The position numbers and the translations under genes were made by a program. Below, one piece after another: positions 52,293 through 62,571 of a stretch of 64,000 nt of DNA. The first letter of the stretch is position 1; every line of letters begins with the position of its first letter. This DNA is from Sphingomonas gellani (GTDB lineage Bacteria; Pseudomonadota; Alphaproteobacteria; Sphingomonadales; Sphingomonadaceae): the NCBI RefSeq assembly GCF_900110035.1, contig NZ_FOCF01000007.1:62001-126000 (forward strand). The letters run 5' to 3'. The notes below the pieces were generated by a model, which made no database searches, was not told the DNA's origin, and saw only the letters and a list, made by a program, of their open reading frames with translations.

Positions 52293-52534
52293 GGAGACGC
52301 GCTCGGCAGAGCGGCGTGCGCATCGTTGACCGCATGGACGATCGACCCCTTTCCCCCCGCCAGCGAAATGGTCGTGACGTGCACGCCCGGCGTTCGCGGC
52401 ATCTCCATCGCGCTGTCCAGCACGATGTTCGGGTCGGCTGTGAAATCGGCGTAGATGCCCATCCCGGCCGCGTCGTGCGTGCTGACATGATCCGCGACCT
52501 TGTTGGCGGCCCAACCCCGCCCGCTGCCCGCCAT
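52293..52534 (-). pseudogene. Remnant of a glycan-associated gene (C-terminal piece)
   Basis: Between MFS and DUF983 a minus-strand frame of about 80 codons has strong coding-type composition (third positions almost all G/C) and a protein-like sequence: EYMAGSGRGWAANKVADHV, GMGIYADFTADPNIVLDSAM, ISLAGGKGSIVHAVNDAH. Upstream it is closed by a TGA seven codons before the first ATG, and there is no ribosome-binding site; downstream it runs, without its own stop, into antisense of the MFS gene. I take it to be a truncated tail of a larger exported sugar-active protein; it vaguely resembles the C-terminus of the factor-5/8-type proteins of Caulobacter/Xanthomonas glycan loci, but that likeness is from memory. 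A further ~100 bases to the DUF983 start hold nothing clear. Confidence 0.42.
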
Positions 52535-52632
52535 ATACTCGGTCTGTCTGTCGCGTCAGAAGGACCGTCGGCCCTATCGCCCTTGGAAACCGGGACGTTT
52601 TGTCCAATGGCCGTGGCGGCCCTGCGTCCTAC

Positions 52633-53097
52633 ATGATCGTCATGGACCCTCGATCGAACGAACCGCCCGTGACACCGGCAGGCGACCAGAAGCTTCGCTG
52701 GATCCTGCGCTGTGGGTGGAAGGGGCTGTGTCCGCGCTGCGGCGAGGGGCGGATGTTCAAATCGTGGCTGAAGATCACCGATCGGTGCGACCGGTGCGGG
52801 CTGGATTACCGCTTTGCCGCGCCGGACGACGGGCCCGCATTCTTCTCGCTCTGCATCATCTCGGTGCCGCTGGTCGCGTTCATGGTGTGGCTGGAGGCGG
52901 TGCATAGCCCGCCTTTGTGGGTGCACCTCGTCACCTCCGTGCCGCTGTTGCTGATCGGGACGTTGCTGCCGCTGCGTCCGATCAAGGGATGGCTGGTCGC
53001 GTCGCAGTTCGTGAATCGCGCGCAGGAGGCGGGCACCGGGCGGCTGTGGACGCAGCTGCATGGCACGGCGGCCGACACCAACGATTTCGACCAATGA
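52633..53097 (+). CDS. DUF983 membrane protein
   Basis: About 154 residues. An N-terminal treble-clef-like zinc site CPRCGEGRMF ... CDRCGLDY (four cysteines, near 38-70) is followed by two hydrophobic spans (FFSLCIISVPLVAFMVWL and a second around LVTSVPLLLIGTLLPL). This is the usual make-up of DUF983 proteins, widespread in alphaproteobacteria and of unknown function; some sit near cytochrome oxidase genes, but not here. ATGs at 52633 and 52642 are both possible; neither has a clear ribosome-binding site. Convergent with the TolC-like gene, 27 bases apart. Confidence 0.85.
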   Translation: MIVMDPRSNEPPVTPAGDQKLRWILRCGWKGLCPRCGEGRMFKSWLKITDRCDRCGLDYRFAAPDDGPAFFSLCIISVPLVAFMVWLEAVHSPPLWVHLVTSVPLLLIGTLLPLRPIKGWLVASQFVNRAQEAGTGRLWTQLHGTAADTNDFDQ

Positions 53098-53124
53098 CGC
53101 GCGTTCACATGGGCCATCTCCGCC

Positions 53125-54378
53125 TCAGCCGAAGGCATCGGGCCGCATCCGCCCGGTAGCGCGCAACAGCGCGGCCTGGCTGGTCAGGACATCCGACCGC
53201 GCCCGCGCGACGTCGAGTTGCGCCGCGCGGAAGCTCTGGTCGGCGACCAGGATGTCGATGGTGGAGCGCAGGCCGAACCCATATTCCGTCCGCACTCCCT
53301 TCAGCGCCAGATCGGCCGCCGCCAGCGCCTCGATCCCGGCACGCAACCTGCCCTGCGCCGCCATCAGCGCCGCCCATGCGGAATCGGCGTCGCGCACCGC
53401 CTCCCTCGCGGCGGCATCGGCCTGGAAACGCTCCGCATGCCAATTGGCCTCCGCCTGCCGGACGCGCGACGCGACAAGGCCGCCGGTCAGCAGCGGCAGG
53501 CGCAGGTTCGCCCCCACACTGGCCGCGCTGTCGAACCCGCGCCAGTCGCCGCCCGCGATGCGCACGCCCCGGCCATAGCCGCCCGCCAGATCGATCGTCG
53601 GCGCGCGTTCCGCCCGAGCCTGATCGATCCGCGCGGCAGAGGCATCCGCCGTGCGGCGCTGCGCCAGAAGCAGCGGGTTGGCCTGTTCCGCCGCCTGTCG
53701 CGCGTCGGCAAGGCTGCGGGGCAGCAGGGCGGACGGCGGCACATCGGGTGCCAACGACCCGGCATCCTGTCCCACCACCGCACGATATTCGGCCTGGGCC
53801 GCGGCCAGCGCCCCTTCCGCATCGGCGAGGTTGGCCGCGACGCTTGCCCGCTGAGCCTGAAGCTGCGCCACGTCCGTCCGCGTCGCCTGCCCCAGATCAT
53901 AGCGGGAGCGCGCCTCCGTCACCTGTCGGTCGAGGCGTTCGATGCCGACCCGCGCCACCTCCGCCGCCTGTTGATTGAACAACAGGTCGGCATAGGCCGC
54001 CACGACACGCTGGAGCATCGCCGCCTCCGCGTCGCGCAGTCGCTCCTCCCCCGCCGCCACGTCGCGGGTCGCCGCGCGGGTGGCCGACGCCACCCGACCG
54101 CCCGTCCAGATCGGCAGCGCGGCCGTGACCCCACCGACGCCGGAGCGGCCATAGCCCAGCCGGTCGTACCCCGCAGTGCCGCCGGTCTCCACGACCAGTC
54201 GGCCGGCGGCTCGCGCCTGTTCGGGCAGTTCCGCCAGCGCCTGCTGCCGGGCGCGGGCGGCGGCCAAATCCGGGTTCGTCGCGACGGCGGTCGCGATCGC
54301 CTGCGGCAACGTCTCCGCCCCGGCATGGGCGGACGCCAGCAAGGCTCCCGCGATCAGAAGGGCACGCCCCTTAGTCAT
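53125..54378 (-). CDS. TolC-family outer-membrane efflux protein
   Basis: A 417-residue outer-membrane channel subunit with signal (GRALLIAGALLASAHAGAE). Two OEP repeats of long coiled-coil helices are visible (LPQAIATAVATNPDLAAARARQQALAEL and the second from about residue 215), each ending in strand segments, and the conserved RYDLGQATRTDVAQLQAQ and EYGFGLRSTIDILVADQS blocks near the periplasmic helix turns. It forms the outer duct of the exporter encoded just upstream; its ATG lies within the last codons of permease A (8-base overlap), so it is the last gene of a five-gene operon. Confidence 0.92.
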   Translation of the reverse strand: MTKGRALLIAGALLASAHAGAETLPQAIATAVATNPDLAAARARQQALAELPEQARAAGRLVVETGGTAGYDRLGYGRSGVGGVTAALPIWTGGRVASATRAATRDVAAGEERLRDAEAAMLQRVVAAYADLLFNQQAAEVARVGIERLDRQVTEARSRYDLGQATRTDVAQLQAQRASVAANLADAEGALAAAQAEYRAVVGQDAGSLAPDVPPSALLPRSLADARQAAEQANPLLLAQRRTADASAARIDQARAERAPTIDLAGGYGRGVRIAGGDWRGFDSAASVGANLRLPLLTGGLVASRVRQAEANWHAERFQADAAAREAVRDADSAWAALMAAQGRLRAGIEALAAADLALKGVRTEYGFGLRSTIDILVADQSFRAAQLDVARARSDVLTSQAALLRATGRMRPDAFG

Positions 54379-56767
54379 GGCGCAGCGCCCATGCCGGCGC
54401 CGCACGACTGGCGCGCAGCGACTGGCCCAGCACGGTCAGCACCGCGATCGCCAGCGCCAACAGGCTGGCGCCCACGAAATACAAGGGCGACAACGCGATG
54501 CGATCGTCGAACCCAGCCAGCCATGCCCGCATGGCAACAAAGGCGAGCGGCCATGCCAGCAGGTTCGCGATCAGCACGGGGCGCAGGAACTGCCCGACTA
54601 GCAGCTTCACGATGTCGGCGGACGAGGCGCCCAGCGTCTTGCGAATGCCGACCTCCTTCACCCGCCGCGCGGTATTGAACGACGCCAGGCCCCACAGCCC
54701 GACACAGCCGATCAGCACCGCCAGCCCGGCCCCGATGCCGAACAGCCGTGCGGCACGCTCGTCCGCCTTGTAATAGTCCTGCAGGTCCTGGGTCGCCGTT
54801 TTCGCGGAGAAGGGCACCTGCGGCGCCACCCGCCGCCAGATCGCGCGGAGCTGTTCGACCATCCGGCGCGGGTCGCCCTCGACGCGCAGGGTGGTGCGCG
54901 GGAATTGTGCCTGACCGGAGGCGTAGTAATAAACCGTGCCGTTCACCGGGTCGCGCGGCGAGAAGAAGCGCGCGTCGTCCACGACGCCGATGATGGTTCG
55001 CGGCGCTCCGTTCCCGACGGTCCTGCCAACCGCCGCCATTGGGGTCGCGAAACCAAGCAGACCGGCAGCACGTCTGTTCACCAAGATGTTGACCGGGTCG
55101 CTGTCCTTTGGCGCGTTACGCATGTCGTCCAGGCGGTGCGCCGCGTCTGGCAGGCGCCCGGCCAGCAATCGGAAGCCGAAGGTCGGAAAGAAGTCGGGTC
55201 CAACCGTGATCCATTGCAGGCTGGGTCCGCTGTCCGAGCGGCCTGGTACCTCGACATTGGCGCTGTTGCCGGTGCTGTACCCTGGAGTGGAGTCGGATGT
55301 CGTCACCATCCGCACGCCGGGCAGCCGGCGCACCTCCTGAAGGAAGGACGCAACCTGCGCCTTGTCCAGGGCGCTGTCAGCAGTGGACCCGACGATCACC
55401 AGCCCGTCGCGGCGAAAGCCCAGGTCGGTGCTGCGGACGTGCTGCGTCTGCGCGACCAGCACGGTGGTCCCGACCGTGAACGCGATGGCGAGCGCGAACT
55501 GGAACACGACCAGCGCCTCACGCACGCGCGTCCCTGCCCGTCCGCCGCCCGGCGACCGCGCCGACGCCAGCACCGCCGCGGCGGGAAAGCGCGACAGCAG
55601 CACCGCGGGATACAGGCCGGCGATGAGCGCGACGATCAGCGTCAGCCCGATCAGCGCAGGCACCACGAGGCCATAGGGCATGACAAGCGACAACCCGCCC
55701 GCCGAGTTGACCAGCGGCAGACCCAGTTCGGCCAGGATCAGGCCGATCAGCGCGGCAAGCGCCACGGTCAGCACCGCCTCCCCCAGGAACTGTCGGACAA
55801 GCGCACCACGATCGGCGCCCAGCACCTTTCGCATCGCCACTTCGCGCGCGCGCAGACCGGCCCGCGCGGTGGCGAGGTTCACGTAATTGACGATCGCGAT
55901 CAGCAGCGTGAGCAGCCCGACCAGGCCGAGCGTCGTCATCGTCAGCTTTCGGCCGGGCGTCTGCAGGTGCAGGTCGGTGACCGGCGTCACCGGCAGGCTC
56001 AGCTGTTTGGTGACGTCTCCCAGATCCTTCGCCCCGCGACGATCGACAAAGCCGCGAAGCTGTCCGGCCAGGCGCGCGGCGTCGGCGGGCGTGTCGAAGC
56101 GCAGCCAGGTCATGACGCGCTCGCTGCCCCAATGCCTCCACATCGCGTCGGGATGGGGCGAGGGCATGCGCGCGATGATCGAGAATCGCTGCACCGTCGC
56201 TTTGGGCAGGTCGCGAAAGACACCGGCGATGCGATAGTTCGCCGCCTTACCCATCACGGCGAGTGTGATGGTGCGCCCGATCGGGTCTACGCCCGAATAA
56301 TATTTCCCGGCCGTGGTCTCGTCGACCAGAACGGCCGACGGGTCGCGCAGCGCGCGCCGTCCGTCACCCCGCGCCATCGGCAACGGAACCACGTCCAGGA
56401 AATCGGGATCGGCGTAGCCGAATGCTTCCGACGTGGCGGAGCCGGGGCGGATCACGTTCGCATCCATCACCTGCATCCGTGTGCCGACGATGCCGGGAAA
56501 ATCCTCGCGCAGCTCGTCGATCAGCCCGCCCATCGTGCCGGTGCTGTACCCGTTGGCGGGGCTGCCGGGCTGGTTCCAATATTCCTCGACCACATACAGC
56601 TTGTCATGATCCGGCAGCCATTTTTCGTAGCTGGTCTCGAACCGCACATAGAGGCCGAGGACCAGGAACACGGCGATCCCCACCGCCAGCCCCCCGATGT
56701 TGAGCGCGGCGTAGAGCCGGTGCCGGGTCAGGGAGCGGTAGAGCGACAGAAGGGCGGAGCGGTTCAT
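54371..56767 (-). CDS. MacB/FtsX-type ABC permease A (two FtsX modules)
   Basis: A 798-residue inner-membrane permease. Order: N-terminal span (LYAALNIGGLAVGIAVFLVLGLY), a MacB-like periplasmic core (about 45-275), three or four spans with the FtsX consensus (NYVNLATARAGLRAREVAMRKVLGADR, about 280-400), a fresh span near 425, a second periplasmic core (445-670) and a last FtsX group (ASFNTARRVKEVGIRKTLGASSADI). This is the double-length permease layout, without an ATPase domain. It is a paralogue of permease B 43 bases upstream. With the ATPase, adaptor and TolC it should export a substrate from the periplasm or inner leaflet; peptides, lipids or drugs are options. Confidence 0.9.
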   Translation of the reverse strand: MNRSALLSLYRSLTRHRLYAALNIGGLAVGIAVFLVLGLYVRFETSYEKWLPDHDKLYVVEEYWNQPGSPANGYSTGTMGGLIDELREDFPGIVGTRMQVMDANVIRPGSATSEAFGYADPDFLDVVPLPMARGDGRRALRDPSAVLVDETTAGKYYSGVDPIGRTITLAVMGKAANYRIAGVFRDLPKATVQRFSIIARMPSPHPDAMWRHWGSERVMTWLRFDTPADAARLAGQLRGFVDRRGAKDLGDVTKQLSLPVTPVTDLHLQTPGRKLTMTTLGLVGLLTLLIAIVNYVNLATARAGLRAREVAMRKVLGADRGALVRQFLGEAVLTVALAALIGLILAELGLPLVNSAGGLSLVMPYGLVVPALIGLTLIVALIAGLYPAVLLSRFPAAAVLASARSPGGGRAGTRVREALVVFQFALAIAFTVGTTVLVAQTQHVRSTDLGFRRDGLVIVGSTADSALDKAQVASFLQEVRRLPGVRMVTTSDSTPGYSTGNSANVEVPGRSDSGPSLQWITVGPDFFPTFGFRLLAGRLPDAAHRLDDMRNAPKDSDPVNILVNRRAAGLLGFATPMAAVGRTVGNGAPRTIIGVVDDARFFSPRDPVNGTVYYYASGQAQFPRTTLRVEGDPRRMVEQLRAIWRRVAPQVPFSAKTATQDLQDYYKADERAARLFGIGAGLAVLIGCVGLWGLASFNTARRVKEVGIRKTLGASSADIVKLLVGQFLRPVLIANLLAWPLAFVAMRAWLAGFDDRIALSPLYFVGASLLALAIAVLTVLGQSLRASRAAPAWALRHD

Positions 56768-56810
56768 GCGTTCGTCCGATCAAAGGAGGAAAAGGATGTG
56801 GCGGCGGCCG

Positions 56811-59248
56811 TCAATCGTGGTGCAAGGCCCAGGCAGGAGCCGCCCGGCTCGCCCGCACCGACTGACCCAGCGCGGTGAGCACGGCGATCGCGGCCGCGAC
56901 GAGACTGGCGGCGAGGAAGTAGACCGGTGACAAAGCGATCCGGTCGCCAAAGCCGGCGAGCCATGTCCGCATCGCGAAATAGGCAAGCGGCCAGGCGATC
57001 AGGTTCGCCAGCAGCACAGGTCGCAGGAATTGGACCAGGAGCAGCCTGACGATGTCACTGGCGGACGCGCCCAGCGTCTTGCGGATGCCGATCTCCCTTA
57101 TGCGCCGGGCGGTGTTGAAGGACGCCAGCCCCCACAGCCCGACACAGGCGATCAGGATCGCAAGCCCCGCCCCGATGCCGAACAGGCGCGCGGCCTGATC
57201 ATCGGCCTGGTACAGCCGGCCGAGACGCCGGTCCGCCGTTTCCGCGATAAGCGGCACTTGTGGCGACAGCCGCCGCCAGGTCTGCCGAACACGGTTCATC
57301 ATGACATTCGGATCACCGGTGAACCGGATCGCGGCGACCGGCGTCGGCGGCACATCGCGGGTATATTGAAAATAGGTCGCCTGATCCGGCGTGCGCGGCG
57401 AGAAGAAGCGGAGCTGGTCGATCACGCCGATGATGGTCCGTGGCAAGGATCCGCCGACGGTCTTTCCCACGGCCTCAGCGGGCGACGCGAAGCCGAGCGC
57501 CTCGGCCGCGACACGGTTGACGACGATGTTGCGCCCGTCCTTCCACCTGGTCCACTCACCCGCGTCGTCGGCACGATGCCGATCATCGAACAACCGCCCC
57601 GCGAGCAGTCGCGGACCATAGGCCCGGAAGAAGTCGGGTCCGACGCTGGCGACCTTGATCGACGGGCCCAAACCGGGCCGGCCGGGCACCTCCACCACGT
57701 CCACCATACCTGCGCCATCGCCGCCCACACCTACGCTGCCCGCGCCAACCGCAACGACACCTGGCATGTCACGCAATGCCGTGACGATCGCGCGCGACTG
57801 ATCGGGAAAAATCCTCTTGTCGGCGAGCGAGGGCACCACGATCAGTCCGTCGCGTCGGAAACCGAGGTCGGAACGACGTACGTGCGCGGTCTGCGCCACA
57901 AGCACCGCCGTGGCGATGATGAACGCGGTGGCCATTCCGAACTGCATCGTCACCAAGGCCTCGCGCAGGCGCGTTCCCGCCCGCCCGCCGCCTGGCGAAC
58001 GTGCGGAGGCGAGCACGCCCGCAGCCGAGAGGGACGACAGAAGCAGCGCGGGATACATGCCCGCTGTCGCGCCCACGAGCAGCACCAGCAACGCCAGTAC
58101 CGGCAGTGCCAGGGCGTAGGGGATGCCGAGCGACAGGCCGTTCGCGGCATTGATGAGGGGGAGGGCAAGTTCCGCCATGATCAGTCCGGCAAGCGCCGCC
58201 ACCGCCACCGTCAACATTGCCTCGGCCAGGAACTGGCGGATCAGCGTGCCGCGATCCGCGCCCAGAACCTTGCGCATCGCGACCTCCCGCGCGCGCAGTC
58301 CCGAACGCGCGGTCGCCAAGTTCACATAGTTCACGATGGCGATCAGCAGCGTCATGGCCGCGACGATCCCCAGCGTGGTGACGGTCAGCCGGCGCCATGC
58401 GGTTTCCGTCCCCTGCGGCTCCAGATGGATCCGGCTCACGGGCAACAGCGACAGAGTGATCGCCTTATCCGGTTCCGGCCCTAGTTCTTGACCGGCGCGG
58501 CGCCGGACGAACGAGGGCATCTTGGCCTCGAACCGCCGCGCGGCGGCCGCGTTCGGAAAGCGCAGGAACGTCGATACGGATGCCGTGCCCCATCTGTACC
58601 AGGCCCATTCGGCAGGTGGCGCCTTTCGCGGCATGGGCAGCAGGATCGCGATCCGCAGATCGGTGTTGTCGGGCAAATCCTCGAAGATGCCGGCGACCCG
58701 GTATGTCTGGGGCGCGTCGACCGCGATGGTCAGCGGCTGGCCGACAGGATCGGCCGCGCCGAACAGGGTACGCGCCGCCGACCGGCTGATGAGCGCGCCG
58801 TCAGGGTCCGCCAGCGCCCGGCGACCGTCGCCTGTCACCATCGACAGGGCGAACACGTCGAAGAACGAAGGGTCGACCTGCGCCACGTCCATCGGCAGGG
58901 CCTCGCCCCCGCGCAGCACGGCGCCGCCATCCTTGCCGCCCCGTATGCGCGTGCCGACAAGGCCGGGAAAATCCTGCCTCATTTCTTCGAACAGGCCGGC
59001 CATGGTGCCGGGATATGCGCCGTTGAACGCGCCACCCGGCAGGTGCAGTTCGGTCTGCACGAGGTACAGTTCGCGGTGGTGCGGCAACCACCTCTCGAAA
59101 CTCAGTTCGAAGCGGACATACAGGCCCAGCATCAGGCAAACGGCGATCCCCAGCGCGAGGCCGCCGATGTTCACCACCGCATAGGCGCGGTGGCGCGCGA
59201 AGGTGCGGTACAGCCCCAATGCAGCCTGACCGATCACGCCGGCGCCCT

Positions 59249-59252
<4 letters not shown>
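56811..59252 (-). CDS. MacB/FtsX-type ABC permease B (two FtsX modules)
   Basis: An 813-residue paralogue of permease A with the same layout. Shared blocks include IVNYVNLATARSGLRAREVAMRK, ARSPGGGRAGTRLREALV and FNTARRIREIGIRKTLGAS, while the periplasmic cores differ more. Tandem genes of this kind probably come from a duplication and may form a heterodimer served by one ATPase. Its start overlaps the ATPase stop by ATGA. A 43-base gap to permease A holds only a ribosome-binding AGGAGG-like site (in TTTCCTCCTTTG, plus-strand 56781-56792). Confidence 0.9.
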
Positions 59253-59926
<674 letters not shown>

Positions 59927-59937
59927 GCTGGTCCCTT

Positions 59938-61224
59938 TCAGCGGATGTTGAGGATGTCGCCCTTCACGGACGCGGTGTTGGAGGTGACGATGCGATCGCC
60001 CTGGGCGAGGCCGGACAGGATCTCGACCTGCTCGGGATTGCGGCGCCCGGTCTTCACGGAACGGCGGCGGGCATGGCGACCGTCATCGTCGAGCACGAAG
60101 ACGCTCGATCCGCCCCCCGCCTCCAGCCAGCTGCCGACCGGAGCCACCAGCGCACGCGATCGGGCGCCAAGCGTGATGCGGATGTCCAGCGTCTGGCCGC
60201 GGTTCAACCCGGCAGGCGCGCTGTTGTCGAACGTCAGCTCGACACGAAACCGTCCATCCTTCACCGCCGGCAGCACGCGGGACACGGTTAGCGCCGCGCC
60301 GTCGCTGGTCCGCGCCCTTTGTCCCGCCGCGACGCGACCCAGGAAATATTCGTCCACGTCCGCCTCCAGCTTCCACGATCCCTCGCTGTCCACCTGTCCG
60401 GCCGGATCGCCGGCCTTCAGCGTCTGGCCGGGCTGAATGGTGAAGTTGGTCAGCCGGCCGCCGGCGGGGGCATGGATCGTCAGCGCCTCCAGCCCCGCGC
60501 GCACCGCTGCCAGGTTGCCCGACAGGCGCTGTTGCGTGTCGGCCAGCCGCGCGCCCTGCGTGGCGGTGATCCGCGCCTCCGTCGCGCGTCCGGTGCGCAA
60601 CTGCGCCAGACGCTGCGACTGATAGGCGGCCTCTTCCTGGAAGCTCTTCACGCCGGCGTCGGACACGAACCCTTGGTCGTGCAGCTGCTGACGCACCGAC
60701 AGGTCGCGCCGCGCCTTGATCAGGTCGTATTCGGCCTGCGCCACCTGCCCCGCCCGGTCGAGCCGGTTGCGCTCGATCCCCAGTCCCTCGCCCGCGACCT
60801 GGCCCAACTGGCTGGCGATCTGCGCCTCGCGGGTCAGCACATCCAGGCGCAATTCCGGATTGGCCAGCGTGGCGAGTGGCTGGCCGGCGTGCACCACCGT
60901 GCCGTCCTGCACCAGCAGCCGCTCCACCTGCCCCCCGCTCAACACGCCGACCAGCGTGGTGACGCGCGGGGCGACCGTGGCGCGGACGGGCAGGTAGTCG
61001 TCGAACGCGGCGCGCGCCACCTCCCCCGTTTCCAGATCGGCCGCCGCGACGTCGGTCGATCCGCTTGCCGGGAGGAAGCGCCACAGCGCCACGCCGATCA
61101 GGACGACCGCCAATCCGATCAGCACGCCGCGCCGTCGCCACCATGGTCGTGCTCGCCGGGCGACGCGGCGGTCCATCGCGGCGCCCGAAGTGGTGCTTGC
61201 GCCCATGTCCTGTTCGGTCATCAT
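59938..61224 (-). CDS. MacA/HlyD-type periplasmic adaptor
   Basis: About 428 residues: one N-terminal membrane anchor (RRGVLIGLAVVLIGVALWRFL), a lipoyl half-domain (VLSGGQVERLLVQDGTVVHAGQPLATL), a long coiled-coil hairpin (about 130-250), the second lipoyl half (IHAPAGGRLTNFTIQPGQTLKAGDPAG), then a beta-barrel and membrane-proximal domain (VFVLDDDGRHARRRSVKTGRRN). It bridges the ABC permeases to the TolC channel. First gene of the operon. Start chosen at the paired ATGs 61224/61221; a TTG at 61275 is in frame but lies inside the divergent regulator gene. Confidence 0.92.
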   Translation of the reverse strand: MMTEQDMGASTTSGAAMDRRVARRARPWWRRRGVLIGLAVVLIGVALWRFLPASGSTDVAAADLETGEVARAAFDDYLPVRATVAPRVTTLVGVLSGGQVERLLVQDGTVVHAGQPLATLANPELRLDVLTREAQIASQLGQVAGEGLGIERNRLDRAGQVAQAEYDLIKARRDLSVRQQLHDQGFVSDAGVKSFQEEAAYQSQRLAQLRTGRATEARITATQGARLADTQQRLSGNLAAVRAGLEALTIHAPAGGRLTNFTIQPGQTLKAGDPAGQVDSEGSWKLEADVDEYFLGRVAAGQRARTSDGAALTVSRVLPAVKDGRFRVELTFDNSAPAGLNRGQTLDIRITLGARSRALVAPVGSWLEAGGGSSVFVLDDDGRHARRRSVKTGRRNPEQVEILSGLAQGDRIVTSNTASVKGDILNIR

Positions 61225-61266
61225 GAGCGGATTGTCGCTCACCACCGGGAAAATACCTAAACCACT

Positions 61267-62571
61267 ATGGAACAACGGTTTTCACGGATCACGAACACCG
61301 ATGACCGTTCGCAACCGGACGCACTGTCCACGAATGGACGGTCGGAAACGGGGTCAAGGGGATTGTCGATCCTGCTGGTCGACGACAACCCGCATGTCGC
61401 CGATTCGCTGGATGTGGCGGTCCGGCTCGCGGGCCACGCTCTGGACCGTGCCGAGGGGCCGGAGGATGCGCTGTCCCGCCTCGCCATGCGGCGATACGAC
61501 GCGGTTCTGCTCGACATGAACTACACCGCCGGCCGCACCAATGGGGCCGAGGGACTGGCGCTGCTGTCGCGCATCATGTCCGACGATCCGGGTGCGCGGG
61601 TGGTGGTCATCACCGCGCACAGCGGCATCCGCATCGCGGTGGAGGCGATGCGGGCGGGTGCGCGCGATTTCGTGATGAAGCCGTGGCGCAACGCCGACCT
61701 GCTCGCCAAGCTGGAGGCGGCGGCGGCGTGGACGGCACCGGCCGCCGCCTCCCGCAGCCCCTATGTGGACCCGGCCCCGGCCGGACTGATCGGCGACAGC
61801 CCGGCGATTGCGCGGGTGCGGGACATCGTCCGCCGGGTCGGACCGACCATGGCGGGAGTCCTGATCGCCGGTCCGTCCGGCAGCGGCAGGGGGCTGGTCG
61901 CGATGGCGCTGCACGCCGCCTCACCCCATGCCGCCCTGCCGATGGTTCAGGTCGATCTGCGCGATCCGGAGGCATGGGCCCGCATCGACGCGGCGGACGG
62001 CACGCTGCTGCTGCGCCACTCGGATCGGCTGGGCAGCGTCGAACAGGCGCGCCTGCTCGACCGCTTGCCCGATGGTGCCCGTGCCATCGCCATCGCCGAC
62101 GATGTCGCGGCGATCGACCCGGCGCTCGCCCGACGCATCGCGGCGGTAACGATCACCGTCCCCTCGCTCGCACAGCGGGGCGAGGACGCGCTGCTGCTCG
62201 CGCGGCATTTCGCGCGAATGGCGGCGGAGCGGTACGGACGCCCCGCCCCCCGGCTAACCCCGGCGGCCGAGGACGCGGTCATGCGGATAGACTGGCCCGA
62301 TCAGGCGCGCGGACTGGCGGCGGCGGTCGAGCGCGCCGTGCTGCTCGGCGAGGGCGACATGATCGACGCGGCGTTGCTGGTGTCGCCGAGCCACGCGCCC
62401 GCCGAGGCGACCGACACGACGGCGCCATCACGCTTCGACCTGGAAGAGAATGAGCGTGCGGTGATCGAGGCGGCGCTGCGCGAGCATCACCACAACATCA
62501 CCCATGCCGCGACGGCGCTGGGCCTGAGCCGCGGCGCGCTGTATCGGCGCATGGAGCGTCATGGCCTATAG
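61267..62571 (+). CDS. NtrC-like response regulator with degenerate AAA+ domain
   Basis: A 434-residue regulator. Receiver (about 33-150): acidic pair in LLVDDNPH, phospho-acceptor Asp in AVLLDMNY, Thr in VITAHSG, Lys in FVMKPW. Central domain (about 170-375) follows the sigma-54 activator layout but is degenerate: Walker A reads AGPSGSGRG with Arg for the Lys, the GAFTGA loop that touches sigma-54 is missing, and Walker B reads GTLLLRHSDRL where GGTLFLDEI is expected. The C-terminus is an intact Fis-type HTH (HNITHAATALGLSRGALYRRM). It therefore likely works without sigma-54 remodelling. Divergent from the exporter operon with only 42 bases between starts; overlaps the kinase gene by 11 bases. 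Confidence 0.9.
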   Translation: MEQRFSRITNTDDRSQPDALSTNGRSETGSRGLSILLVDDNPHVADSLDVAVRLAGHALDRAEGPEDALSRLAMRRYDAVLLDMNYTAGRTNGAEGLALLSRIMSDDPGARVVVITAHSGIRIAVEAMRAGARDFVMKPWRNADLLAKLEAAAAWTAPAAASRSPYVDPAPAGLIGDSPAIARVRDIVRRVGPTMAGVLIAGPSGSGRGLVAMALHAASPHAALPMVQVDLRDPEAWARIDAADGTLLLRHSDRLGSVEQARLLDRLPDGARAIAIADDVAAIDPALARRIAAVTITVPSLAQRGEDALLLARHFARMAAERYGRPAPRLTPAAEDAVMRIDWPDQARGLAAAVERAVLLGEGDMIDAALLVSPSHAPAEATDTTAPSRFDLEENERAVIEAALREHHHNITHAATALGLSRGALYRRMERHGL

